Source: Lachnospiraceae bacterium
GTDB lineage: Bacteria > Bacillota > Clostridia > Lachnospirales > Lachnospiraceae
Length of the DNA: 64,000 bases
Assembly: GCA_910574965.1 (NCBI GenBank)
Contig: CAJTDB010000002.1
Coordinates: forward strand, 62,001-126,000
Direction of reading: 5' to 3'
The position numbers and the translations under genes were made by a program. Shown here piece after piece: positions 8,022 through 16,545 of the stretch. Positions within the stretch are counted from its first letter, which is position 1; each line of letters opens with the position of its first letter. Under the pieces are notes generated by a model. That model ran no database searches. It was not told the DNA's origin and worked only from the letters and a program-made list of their open reading frames with translations.

Positions 8022-9305
8022 TTATTTCTCTTCCAGAAGCTTCTCCACACTGACCAGCTTCACACATAAAACGAACAGTTCTCCTGTGATCTTCAGCTCC
8101 TCCAGCGTCGGATAGGACGGCGCAATACGGATATTGCTGTCATGGGGATCCTTCTTATATGGATACGTCGCACCGGCTCCTGTCAGCGTCACACCAGCCT
8201 CCCGGCACCGCTCCACCACAGCCTTTGCACACCCGTCCATGGTGTCAAAAGAAATAAAGTATCCGCCCAGAGGCTTTGTCCATGTACCGATTCCCAGACC
8301 GCCGAGTTCTTCCTCCAGCACTTTCAGGATCAGCTCAAATTTGGGGCGCATAATGGCCGCATGTTTTCTCATATGCTCTTTTACGCCGTCTAAGTCTTTA
8401 AAATACAGCACATGGCGAAGCTGGTTGATCTTATCATGGCTGATAATCTGGATGGTCATGGATTTTTTCACCCAGTCCAGATTGCCCGAAGAAGCAGCGA
8501 TACAGCTAATGCCGGCTCCCGCAAAGCTGATCTTGGATGTGGACGCAAAAATCAGCACCATATCTTCCTTGCCGTTATCCCTGCACATGGACAGAATCTC
8601 CGGAAGCGTATCCTGCCGGTCCTCGTACAGATGATGCACGCAGTAGGCATTATCCCAGTAAATGCGGAAATCCTCCGCCGCCGGATTCAGATCTGCCATC
8701 CGTCTGCACACCTCCTCCGAGTAAGTAATTCCCAGAGGGTTCGTATACATAGGAACACACCAGATGCCCTTTACATCCGGGTCTTTCACATATTCTTCCA
8801 CCAAGTCCATATCCGGTCCGTCTTCTTTCATCGGAACAGTAATCATCTCAATGCCGAAATGTTCCGTAATGGCAAAATGACGGTCATATCCGGGAGCCGG
8901 ACAGAGGAATTTTACATGCGGAAGCCTGCACCAGGGCGTGCTGCCCATTACTCCATGGGTCATGGAACGGGATACGGTATCATACATGACGCTTAGGCTG
9001 GCAGTACCGAACACAATCACATGCTCCGGATCCACTCCCAGCATGGAACCCAGCAGACGGCGGGCACCAATGATTCCCTCCAGGTTGCCGTAATTTCTCA
9101 CGTCCACCCCCTGCTCGTCCCGCATATCAAAATCACTGTTAAAGATATCCATCATAGGCATTGTCATATCCAACTGCTCCGCAGCAGGCTTTCCTCTGGA
9201 CATATCAAGCTTTAGCCCTTTGTCCTTTGCCTCCTGATACTGAAGCGAAAATTTGTCTTTTAATACAAGCAGCTCTTCTTTACTGAGTTCACAATATGGT
9301 TTCAT
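8022..9305 (-). CDS. PLP-dependent aminotransferase, MocR-type class I (aspartate aminotransferase-like)
   Basis: A 427-residue fold-type I aminotransferase. It contains the aminotransferase MocR-like domain: NYGNLEGIIGARRLLG near residue 85, YTNPLGITYSEE near 205, WDNAYCVHHL near 234, and the PLP-lysine segment STSKISFAGAGI near 275. These features match subgroup Ic class I enzymes annotated as aspartate or alanine-glyoxylate aminotransferases; the exact substrate is not readable. I start at ATG 9305 (MKPYCELSKEE), which has an AAGGAG site; an ATG 11 codons upstream lacks one. It is monocistronic. Confidence 0.88.
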   Translation of the reverse strand: MKPYCELSKEELLVLKDKFSLQYQEAKDKGLKLDMSRGKPAAEQLDMTMPMMDIFNSDFDMRDEQGVDVRNYGNLEGIIGARRLLGSMLGVDPEHVIVFGTASLSVMYDTVSRSMTHGVMGSTPWCRLPHVKFLCPAPGYDRHFAITEHFGIEMITVPMKEDGPDMDLVEEYVKDPDVKGIWCVPMYTNPLGITYSEEVCRRMADLNPAAEDFRIYWDNAYCVHHLYEDRQDTLPEILSMCRDNGKEDMVLIFASTSKISFAGAGISCIAASSGNLDWVKKSMTIQIISHDKINQLRHVLYFKDLDGVKEHMRKHAAIMRPKFELILKVLEEELGGLGIGTWTKPLGGYFISFDTMDGCAKAVVERCREAGVTLTGAGATYPYKKDPHDSNIRIAPSYPTLEELKITGELFVLCVKLVSVEKLLEEK

Positions 9306-9417
9306 CTTCCTTAACTCCTTTGATTTATAGTGATGCACCTGCCTGAGTTTCCCCAGGCCGATGCGTTTACAGCATCATGAAGAATGGGAGACTGCATTCT
9401 CTACAGCCCCCCATCTG

Positions 9418-10032
9418 TCAATCTTCTTCAAATACCATTCGGATCAGCCCGTCATACTCTTTCCAGGCCGGATAATCCCGAAGCTCCAAAAGCGCCTCCG
9501 CAATCTGCCGGTACATCCACCCATGCATCGATTTCTCCTTCTCGTGAAACCTGTCCCACAGCTCATCGCCTATGGACTGCACATCCCTGGCAATAGAACG
9601 CATGTTCGACAGCTTGTCCGCCAGCGCCAGCATCTTCACACCCTTGTCTGCCTTCTCCTTCAGAAATCGGATCGTCTCCTGCTTCCGAATCAGCCAGGTC
9701 TGTTCCGGCGGAAGATCCCGTCTCTTGTCTTCGGACTCCCCTCCCACATAAAAAGCAATGCGTTCTCCGAAATACTCCTGAATCTCTGCAAGTGTAACTT
9801 CCGTGTCTTCTACCACGTCATGCAGCATAGCCGCCGCGATCAGCTCCTGATCCTCTGTCATCTCCGCCACAATAGCTGCCGCCTCCATAGGATGCGCCAG
9901 ATAGGGAATCCGATTCCCCTTTCGTGTCATACCGCAGTGTGCCATAGCCGCAAAGATCGCCGCCCGCTCGAACAATGGCAGATGTTCCACCGACAGCTTG
10001 CGTCTCATTTCGTCTGACATCTTAGTTATCAT
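9418..10032 (-). CDS. HD-domain (p)ppGpp hydrolase-like protein (small alarmone hydrolase type)
   Basis: A 204-residue HD phosphohydrolase resembling the hydrolase half of RelA/SpoT. The metal ligands are visible: His in FAAMAHCG near 31, His in PYLAHPME near 48, the HDVVED motif near 71, and Asp in ALADKLSNM near 138. No synthetase, TGS or ACT domain follows, so it would be a stand-alone hydrolase such as Mesh1-type enzymes. The start at 10032 has no clear ribosome binding site; MSDEMRRK four codons later is the alternative. Promoter TTGCTA-17-TATGAT lies at 10082-10110. Confidence 0.82.
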   Translation of the reverse strand: MITKMSDEMRRKLSVEHLPLFERAAIFAAMAHCGMTRKGNRIPYLAHPMEAAAIVAEMTEDQELIAAAMLHDVVEDTEVTLAEIQEYFGERIAFYVGGESEDKRRDLPPEQTWLIRKQETIRFLKEKADKGVKMLALADKLSNMRSIARDVQSIGDELWDRFHEKEKSMHGWMYRQIAEALLELRDYPAWKEYDGLIRMVFEED

Positions 10033-10081
10033 TTCGCAAAATACCCATTTCCCTTATAAATCCCCGTGTTTTTACGAATGT

Positions 10082-10110
10082 ATCATATCACAGATGTCAT
10101 GAAATAGCAA
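10082..10110 (-). promoter_or_regulatory. Promoter of the HD hydrolase gene
   Basis: Minus-strand TTGCTA (10110-10105), 17-base spacer, TATGAT (10087-10082). Confidence 0.5.
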
Positions 10111-10111
10111 C

Positions 10112-11524
10112 CTATGAGAACTGTTTTTTCTTCAGATATGCCCTGGTCATCTCCACCACTTCTTTGCTCAGCAGCGTAATGGCAATCAAGTTTGGCACCG
10201 ACATAAAGCCATTTAACGTATCTGCAATATCCCATACAAGCGAAAGCGATCCTGTACACCCAAAGAAAATGATCAGTACAAAAAACATTTTATAAGGAAG
10301 GATTCCCTTAATCCCGAACAAATATTCCACCGCCCGCTCTCCGTAATACGACCAGCCGAGAATCGTGGAAAATGCAAACATCATAATGGCTATGGCCACA
10401 AATTTGTCCCCGTGAGGAATCACTGTTGCAAATGCACTGGCTGTCAGCGTTGTTCCGGATACCACTGCATTCTCTCCCCCTGCCGCAATGGCTGTAAGAT
10501 AGCTTTCCATGTCATAAACTCCTGAGGTCAGGATTGTCAGGCAGGTGATCGTACAGACAACGATCGTATCTGCAAATACCTCAAACACACCCCACATTCC
10601 CTGAACAACCGGCTCCTCCACGTCCGACGCAGAATGCACCATAACCGACGAGCCAAGGCCGGCCTCATTGGAGAACACCCCTCTGGAAATTCCGCGCTTC
10701 ATAGCCACTGCAATGCCGTAGCCAAGCACACCGCTTCCCGCCGCCTGAAAGTTGAACGCCTCACGGAAGATCATGGCAAAGGCCGCCGGAACCTCTCCGA
10801 TATTGGCAATAATGACTGCCAGCCCGCCCAAAATATAAAACACAGCCATAAACGGCACAATCTTCTCCGTCACAGACGCGATCCGCTTAATACCGCCCAC
10901 GATGACCAGCGCCACAAAGAACATGATGACAACAGCCGTCACCCAGGCCGGAACACCGAAGGAATCTTTCAGGCCGCTGGCAATGGAATTGGCCTGGGTC
11001 ATATTTCCGATGCCGAAGGATGCCAGAAAACAGAAAACGGAGAAAATGACCGCCAGCCATTTGCAGTGCAGTCCTCTCTCTATGTAAATCATAGCTCCGC
11101 CGATCCAGTCGCCCTTCTCGTTGCGGTAGCGGTATTTAATACCAAGGGTATTTTCCGCATAGTTGGTCATCATGCCCACAAAGGCTGACAGCCACATCCA
11201 GAAGACAGCTCCCGGTCCGCCAAGAGCGATGGCCGTAGCCACACCGGCGATATTTCCCGTACCGATAGTCGCCGCCAGCGCCGTACATAAGGACTGAAAC
11301 TGGGAAATCGAATGCTTGTCATCCGTTCTGCGCACCTTTCTGTCCTTAAAAACACTCAGTATAGTCGCTTCCATCCAGCTTTTAAACTGGGTAATCTGGA
11401 AGAATCCCGTCCGTATAGTGAACATAGTTCCTACCAGAAGAAAGAAAACCAGCATATACGGCCCCCAGATAAATCCGTTCAGCATACCGTTGATCTCTTC
11501 CACGGTTTTTAGAAAATTTTCCAT
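10112..11524 (-). CDS. Sodium:alanine symporter, AGCS family
   Basis: A 470-residue transporter with about 11 hydrophobic segments. Family signatures include the TALAATIGTGNIAGVATAIALGGPGAVFWMW region near residues 80-110 and the RGVFSNEAGLGS segment near 285. It imports small neutral amino acids such as alanine or glycine with sodium. It starts 47 bases after the end of the Lrp-type regulator gene in the same direction, with its own GGAGGG site, so the two are very likely one operon and the regulator probably controls it. Confidence 0.92.
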   Translation of the reverse strand: MENFLKTVEEINGMLNGFIWGPYMLVFFLLVGTMFTIRTGFFQITQFKSWMEATILSVFKDRKVRRTDDKHSISQFQSLCTALAATIGTGNIAGVATAIALGGPGAVFWMWLSAFVGMMTNYAENTLGIKYRYRNEKGDWIGGAMIYIERGLHCKWLAVIFSVFCFLASFGIGNMTQANSIASGLKDSFGVPAWVTAVVIMFFVALVIVGGIKRIASVTEKIVPFMAVFYILGGLAVIIANIGEVPAAFAMIFREAFNFQAAGSGVLGYGIAVAMKRGISRGVFSNEAGLGSSVMVHSASDVEEPVVQGMWGVFEVFADTIVVCTITCLTILTSGVYDMESYLTAIAAGGENAVVSGTTLTASAFATVIPHGDKFVAIAIMMFAFSTILGWSYYGERAVEYLFGIKGILPYKMFFVLIIFFGCTGSLSLVWDIADTLNGFMSVPNLIAITLLSKEVVEMTRAYLKKKQFS

Positions 11525-11571
11525 TACACATTTCCCTCCATTTTTGATTTATAAGGCTGACTTCTATTATT

Positions 11572-12021
11572 CTATGCCTCAGAAAAGGCAGTAAGTCCGC
11601 TTTTGATCTCCTTTAACACAAAATAGGTTTTCGTTCCGGATACTCCGCGGATGCTCTTGATGACTCGGTGGAGCTGCTCCAGCGACTCGGAGGAGCGAGT
11701 CTGGATCTTCAGCATAAAATCATAATCCCCCGTCAGATAATCGCAGGACACGATGCTGGCATTTTCGCTCATAATCCGGGTAAATTCCTCATAATACCTG
11801 GGATGTTCCAGGGACACCTCCATCAGCGCCGTGACTTCATTGCCGATTTTCTGCTGGTCCGCCACGATCGTATACTGCCGGATGATCCCATTTCGTTCCA
11901 GCTTCCTTATACGTTCAATGACGGCCGCAATCGACAGATGCACCTTATGGCTGATCTGCGTCGCCGACTGTCTTGAATTTTCACTGAGACATTGTAAAAT
12001 ACTGCGGTCCAAACTATCCAT
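11572..12021 (-). CDS. Lrp/AsnC-family transcriptional regulator
   Basis: A 149-residue regulator with an N-terminal winged helix (LDRSILQCLSENSRQSAT, then AVIERIRKLERNGII) and a C-terminal RAM ligand-binding domain (VSLEHPRYYEEF, DYLTGDYDFMLKI). I start at ATG 12021 because an AAGGAG site precedes it and relatives begin MDxLDRxIL. An in-frame ATG at 12123 would add 34 residues, but it lies in a leader containing a terminator hairpin and has no ribosome binding site. Neighbour agcS-type transporter suggests amino-acid-responsive control. Confidence 0.9.
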   Translation of the reverse strand: MDSLDRSILQCLSENSRQSATQISHKVHLSIAAVIERIRKLERNGIIRQYTIVADQQKIGNEVTALMEVSLEHPRYYEEFTRIMSENASIVSCDYLTGDYDFMLKIQTRSSESLEQLHRVIKSIRGVSGTKTYFVLKEIKSGLTAFSEA

Positions 12022-12081
12022 CCTGCACACTCCTTTTTGAACAGCAAAGACTCCTTTCGGGTCTTTTGCCGTCATGAACTC

Positions 12082-12117
12082 AAAAAGGGCATGGAAAACC
12101 AATTTGTTTCCATGCCC
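12082..12117 (-). terminator. Terminator hairpin in the lrp leader
   Basis: A perfect 11-bp stem (TTTCCATGCCC/GGGCATGGAAA, 9-base loop) followed on the minus strand by TTTTT. It lies downstream of the lrp promoter and about 60 bases before the lrp start. It may simply end glmS transcripts or may attenuate lrp. Confidence 0.75.
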
Positions 12118-12145
12118 ATTCATGTACTTTTTTCACTTTTTTTAA

Positions 12146-12174
12146 ATAATACAATAAAATTTTCGGTCTGACAA
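12146..12174 (-). promoter_or_regulatory. Promoter of the lrp-symporter operon
   Basis: Minus-strand TTGTCA (12174-12169), 17-base spacer, TATTAT (12151-12146) in an AT-rich stretch. Transcription would start near 12139, upstream of the terminator hairpin. Confidence 0.6.
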
Positions 12175-12242
12175 TGTTATTTTTTCACAAGATTTTTATA
12201 TTATTTTTATACATTTTTCACTGATATGACAATTTCCGCCTT

Positions 12243-14084
12243 CTATTCCACTGTTACGGATTTGGCCAGATTCCTCGGCTTATCCACATCTAGTCCTTTG
12301 GCACAGCTTACATAATACCCCATAAGCTGAAGGGGAACGATGGCAAGGCTTGTGGCAAAATGCGGATCGGTCTTCGGCACATAGACCGTAAAATCCGCCG
12401 TATCTTCGATGGAATAATTGCCGTAATTGGTCAGCCCCATCAGATAGGCTCCCCGGCTTTTGACCTCCACCATATTGGACAGCGTCTTCTCAAACAGACG
12501 GTCCTGAGTGAGCACGCAGACTACCAGGATGCCGTCTTCCACCAGAGAAATCGTACCGTGCTTCAGCTCTCCTGCCGCATAGGCTTCTGAATGCACATAG
12601 CTGATCTCTTTCATTTTCAGGCTGCCTTCCATGCTGATGGCATAGTCAATGCCCCGCCCGATGAAGAAAATATCATGCACATTGGAAAACTTACTGGAAA
12701 ACCACTGCAGGCGTTCTTTGTCTTCTAACACCTTTGCGATCTTATCCGGAAGCAGCAAAAGCTCCTTCGTCAGCCTCTCATAGTGCGCCTCATCAATGGT
12801 TCCCCTCACCAGTGCAAAATGAACCGCAATCAGGTAGGAAGCCGCCAGTTGGGTGCTGTAGGCCTTTGTAGTTGCCACGGCGATCTCCGGCCCCGCCATC
12901 GTATAGAACACGTTATCCGCCTCTCTGGGAATGCTGGAACCTACCACGTTGACAATGGCAAGGGTGCGGATTCCCTGCCGTTTCGCCTCCCGCAGAGCGG
13001 CCAGGCTGTCTGCCGTCTCTCCGGACTGACTGATAACCACCACCAGAGTATCCGGCTCCAGAATCGGATCCCGGTAACGAAACTCCGATGCCAGATCCAC
13101 ATCCACAGGAATCTTTGCCAGATCTTCAATGACATATTTGGCAGCGATTCCCACATGATAAGCACTTCCGCAGGCTGCAATACAAAGCCTTTTGATTCCC
13201 TGAATGTCCTCGTCTGTAAGCCCCACAGAGTCAAGGTTGATTTTGCCGTCTTTTATATAGGAACAGATGGTATCCCGAACTGCTGCCGGCTGCTCATGAA
13301 TCTCTTTCATCATAAAATGCTCAAAGCCGCCCTTTTCTGCTGCCTCGGCATCCCATTTGATCTCTACCGGCTCTTTGGGGATCTCTTCCTTGTCAATATT
13401 ATAAAAGGAAATCTCATCTTTTGTCAGACGGGCAATCTCTAAATTGTCCAGATAGTACACACTGCGCGTATATTTCAGAATCGCCGGCACGTCCGAGGCA
13501 ATAAAACTGCCCTGGGCATTTCTGCCTGCAATCAAAGGACTGTCTTTGCGCACAGAATAAATAACGCCCGGCTCCTCCTTCAGCATAATGCCAAGAGCAT
13601 AGGAACCCCGTACCCGCAGCATAACCTTTACAATGGCCTCCAGCGTATTTCCCTGATATTTCCGATAATAATAATCCAGAAGCTTGGTAATAACTTCCGT
13701 ATCCGTCTGGGAATAGAACGCATAGCCCTTCTTCAGAAGCTTTTCCTTCAGCTCCAGATAATTCTCAATGATCCCGTTGTGCACAACGATAACACTCTGG
13801 TCATCGCTGTGATGAGGATGCGCATTAACCATGGAAGGCTCCCCGTGCGTCGCCCATCTGGTATGTCCGATTCCGCAAAAGCCCGGAACGGTCCTGCCGC
13901 TGTCCGTCTTCTTCGCCAACTGGTTCAGCCGTCCCTTCACTTTTACGATCTCAATCCGGTCCGAATCGTCCCGCTTAACGGCAATACCGGCCGAATCGTA
14001 CCCGCGGTATTCCAGCTTCTCCAGACCATCCAGCAGTACCGGCGCCGCCTGCCCGCCTCCTGTATATCCAACAATTCCACACAT
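12243..14084 (-). CDS. glmS: Glutamine--fructose-6-phosphate aminotransferase
   Basis: A 613-residue enzyme that makes glucosamine-6-phosphate, the first committed step to UDP-GlcNAc. The mature N-terminus Cys2 (MCGIVGY) is the glutaminase nucleophile; RGYDSAGIA and GHTRWATHG belong to the same domain. Two SIS isomerase domains follow (ACGSAYHVG near 300, SQSGETADS near 348, and the C-terminal KPRNLAKSVTVE). The start at 14084 is fixed by Cys2 and an AAGGAG site; a long upstream open frame is not coding. The leader is only about 30 bases, so there is no room for a glmS ribozyme. Confidence 0.96.
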   Translation of the reverse strand: MCGIVGYTGGGQAAPVLLDGLEKLEYRGYDSAGIAVKRDDSDRIEIVKVKGRLNQLAKKTDSGRTVPGFCGIGHTRWATHGEPSMVNAHPHHSDDQSVIVVHNGIIENYLELKEKLLKKGYAFYSQTDTEVITKLLDYYYRKYQGNTLEAIVKVMLRVRGSYALGIMLKEEPGVIYSVRKDSPLIAGRNAQGSFIASDVPAILKYTRSVYYLDNLEIARLTKDEISFYNIDKEEIPKEPVEIKWDAEAAEKGGFEHFMMKEIHEQPAAVRDTICSYIKDGKINLDSVGLTDEDIQGIKRLCIAACGSAYHVGIAAKYVIEDLAKIPVDVDLASEFRYRDPILEPDTLVVVISQSGETADSLAALREAKRQGIRTLAIVNVVGSSIPREADNVFYTMAGPEIAVATTKAYSTQLAASYLIAVHFALVRGTIDEAHYERLTKELLLLPDKIAKVLEDKERLQWFSSKFSNVHDIFFIGRGIDYAISMEGSLKMKEISYVHSEAYAAGELKHGTISLVEDGILVVCVLTQDRLFEKTLSNMVEVKSRGAYLMGLTNYGNYSIEDTADFTVYVPKTDPHFATSLAIVPLQLMGYYVSCAKGLDVDKPRNLAKSVTVE

Positions 14085-14121
14085 ATATTTATAAGCTCCT
14101 TTATACTTTTTCTGCTCCCTC

Positions 14122-14150
14122 ACTATATCACACCTGTATTTTTTTGACAA
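14122..14150 (-). promoter_or_regulatory. glmS promoter
   Basis: Minus-strand TTGTCA (14150-14145), 17-base spacer, TATAGT (14127-14122). Transcription would begin about 30 bases before the glmS start. Confidence 0.75.
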
Positions 14151-14208
14151 CACTTTGGTTAAGATCGTCCATATAGATGCAAAACGAACGTCAGCGGAAG
14201 CGGACTCC

Positions 14209-14236
14209 CGAAGGAATCTTTGGGCCAGGCAGGCGT
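14209..14236. repeat. Copy of a dispersed GGAATCTTTGG...GCAGGCG element
   Basis: The segment CGAAGGAATCTTTGG followed by GCAGGCG closely matches the element at 63134-63161. It lies in the otherwise featureless part between the glmS and mtlR promoters. See the inverted pair at 63 kb. Confidence 0.45.
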
Positions 14237-14290
14237 CCGGTTCTTCAAAATCGCCGCACCGCTTTCCGTCATTCTGCCCAAAACCCATAT

Positions 14291-14342
14291 TTGTCACTAA
14301 GCATTGCAGACAAAAGTGACAAAAGATTACATTGCAGACAAA
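14291..14342. promoter_or_regulatory. Probable MtlR operator region
   Basis: Two copies of ATTGCAGACAAA (14303-14314 and 14331-14342) lie 28 bases apart start to start. In addition TTGTCA (14291-14296) and TGACAA (14317-14322) form an inverted repeat. The second direct repeat covers the -35 box, the place expected for an activator of the MtlR type. Confidence 0.5.
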
Positions 14343-14360
14343 TGGATCTCTTGGTAAAAT
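14332..14360 (+). promoter_or_regulatory. Mannitol operon promoter
   Basis: TTGCAG (14332-14337), 17-base spacer, TAAAAT (14355-14360), 28 bases before the mtlR ATG. Confidence 0.65.
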
Positions 14361-14388
14361 ATAGATAGTGAAACGGGAGGGAGCACAT

Positions 14389-16545
14389 ATGTCAGCAAAA
14401 TATTCCAGTACATCCGCTTCCCGCACGCTGACTTCCAGGCAGCGCGGGATCATAAAGATGCTGGCGAAAACCGCCGGCAGTCCCATTCCCGTCGGTGCCA
14501 TATCCGAAAAGCTGAACGTCTCCTCCCGGACAGTCCTGAGGGAACTGCCCGCCATTGAACAGTGGATGAATGAAAACGACTTCACCTTTATCCGAAAGCC
14601 CGGCGTAGGACTTTCCATCGAAGAAGACCCTGAATCCGTCCGGCTCCTACTGGAACTTCTGGACATCCGGCCCCTTCGGCAGGACTACAGCCAGAAAGAA
14701 CGCCGGCGTCAAATATTAGGCGAACTGCTGTTCGTAAGGGAGTCTGTCAAATCCAGCGTCTTTTTAAACCGCTTTCAAATCTCCGAAGGAACTCTGGCCA
14801 AGGACCTGGATGCTCTGGAAGAATGGCTCTCTGCTTATCAGGTACATATCCTGCGAAGGCCGGGCATCGGCATCCTTTTAGAAGGTTCCGAGAACGCCTA
14901 CCGGCAGGCCATCGCCAATGCGGCACTGGAATTTATGGATGACGGAGAGATTCTCAAGATGCTCCGGGAAAGCTCTCCGGAACATGCATCTGCACCTTCC
15001 GGGCTGCTCAAAGACCGTCTGTTCGGTTTTATCGATCCCCAGACGGTCGCCTTTGTGGAACAGATTCTCTCCGATACAGAAAAGGAGCTGCATATCAAAT
15101 ATACCGACAGCGGTTATATGGCCCTGATCGTACATCTTTCCTTATCCATCGAAAGACTCCGGTCCGGCGAGAAGATCCAGATGGAAGCCGAAGAACTGGA
15201 CCGTCTGTCCGGGCTGCCCGAATTTGCAGTGGCGGAACAGATCGCAGAGAAAATCCACGTCCGGTTTGAACTGTCTATTCCAAAGGCAGAGGTAGGATTT
15301 ATTACGATGCACCTGTCCAGCGCCCGTATCTGGCCTCAGACCAGAAGAACACGCAGTCAGCTTCAGTCCGTCAACACAAGACAAGTGGTCATGTCCATTG
15401 TAGAGAGCGTGGAACAGGAACTAAGCCTTCCGTTTCATACATGCAGCCGAATGATCGAAGAGCTGACCAGCCATATGGACTCTATGATCAGCCGGCTTTC
15501 CATGAATATCCAGTTGGATAACTCTCAGGGCAGCGCCATCCGGCAGAAATATCCGGACGTCTATCGGGCAGTTGAACACGCCTGCGGTCTGTTCCGGGAT
15601 AAACTTTATATCGAAGACATTTCTCCGTCAGAGATTACCTTTGTAGCCATGCATTTTGCAGCAGCCGCCGAAACCCTTCGGGTGGAGCAGAAACGAATCG
15701 CCGTAGCCGTCGTCTGTCCCAGCGGTATGGGTGCTTCCAGAATGCTGGCGGCCAACCTTATCCGCACCCTCCATGACATCGAGATCCGGCAGATCATGTC
15801 GGCTTTCCGTCTGGAACCCGAAAAGCTCAAAGAAGACGGCATCGACCTGGTCATTTCCACAGTACCGCTGGACATTGCTTTTCCGTCCGTCTGCGTCAGT
15901 CCCATTCCCCAGACCCAGGATCTGATGATTATCAGCCAGGCCCTGGACGCCATCAGTACCAGCCGGAAGCAGGATTCCCTGAAAATTTCGAAAGCGCCGG
16001 CTCAGAAGCCTTGTCTTACGCTTTCGGATATGGAATCTCTGACCCGCACAGGCCAGGAGATCTCCCAGCTTCTGCATACCTTTCAAATCAAAGAGCTGTC
16101 CGGCATCCGCCAGACAGAAGCACTGCTTGGCCAGGCGGCCGGCATCTTTGCGGACAGCATCTTAAGCCGTCAGATCATCAGTCAGGATCTGGCCCGGCGG
16201 GAATCCATCCGAAACACTTTTATTTCGGAGCTGAACATTCATCTGCTGCACTGCCGTACTACAGCAGTCCCCCACTGCAGATGCGCCTACTTAAAGCTTG
16301 AGAGCCCCCTTACGCTTTCGGAAGGGATACTCAAAGGAGCACTTCTTCTGCTGGCTCCCCAGTCCGACCAGAACGAATGCGTGGAAGTTATCAGCCGGAT
16401 CAGTATGCTTTTAGTGGAAGACAAACGTTTTTTACAGGCACTTCAAAGCGGCGACGTGCATGAGGGACGCGTCCTCGCCGAACAAACCCTGTTAAAATAT
16501 TATCAAAATCTCATCAAAAAAAGAAAAGGAGATGGAACACTATGA
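14389..16545 (+). CDS. mtlR: MtlR-like PRD-containing transcriptional activator
   Basis: A 718-residue regulator of the BglG/MtlR activator class. Domains in order: helix-turn-helix (SERLNVSSRT-like VSSRTVLREL near 45), Mga-type region, PRD1 (GYMALIVHLSLSIERL near 245), PRD2 (ITFVAMHFAAAAETL near 420), an EIIB-like domain (VVCPSGMGASRM near 445 with Cys), and a C-terminal EIIA-like domain. Such proteins are switched by PTS phosphorylation of PRD, EIIB and EIIA sites. The C-terminal EIIA-like domain is poorly conserved. Start at 14389 has a GGGAGG site. Its stop overlaps the mtlA start by 4 bases, so it is translationally coupled to the transporter it most likely controls. Confidence 0.88.
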   Translation: MSAKYSSTSASRTLTSRQRGIIKMLAKTAGSPIPVGAISEKLNVSSRTVLRELPAIEQWMNENDFTFIRKPGVGLSIEEDPESVRLLLELLDIRPLRQDYSQKERRRQILGELLFVRESVKSSVFLNRFQISEGTLAKDLDALEEWLSAYQVHILRRPGIGILLEGSENAYRQAIANAALEFMDDGEILKMLRESSPEHASAPSGLLKDRLFGFIDPQTVAFVEQILSDTEKELHIKYTDSGYMALIVHLSLSIERLRSGEKIQMEAEELDRLSGLPEFAVAEQIAEKIHVRFELSIPKAEVGFITMHLSSARIWPQTRRTRSQLQSVNTRQVVMSIVESVEQELSLPFHTCSRMIEELTSHMDSMISRLSMNIQLDNSQGSAIRQKYPDVYRAVEHACGLFRDKLYIEDISPSEITFVAMHFAAAAETLRVEQKRIAVAVVCPSGMGASRMLAANLIRTLHDIEIRQIMSAFRLEPEKLKEDGIDLVISTVPLDIAFPSVCVSPIPQTQDLMIISQALDAISTSRKQDSLKISKAPAQKPCLTLSDMESLTRTGQEISQLLHTFQIKELSGIRQTEALLGQAAGIFADSILSRQIISQDLARRESIRNTFISELNIHLLHCRTTAVPHCRCAYLKLESPLTLSEGILKGALLLLAPQSDQNECVEVISRISMLLVEDKRFLQALQSGDVHEGRVLAEQTLLKYYQNLIKKRKGDGTL

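Noticed and set aside
14085-14150. glmS ribozyme/riboswitch
   Set aside because: The promoter lies only about 40 bases before the start codon, leaving no room for the ~150-nt ribozyme, and no ribozyme core is seen.
14085-14666. N-terminal extension of glmS of 194 codons
   Set aside because: The frame is open, but the conserved MCGIVGY start with nucleophile Cys2 and an AAGGAG site lie at 14084, and the extension overlaps two promoters.
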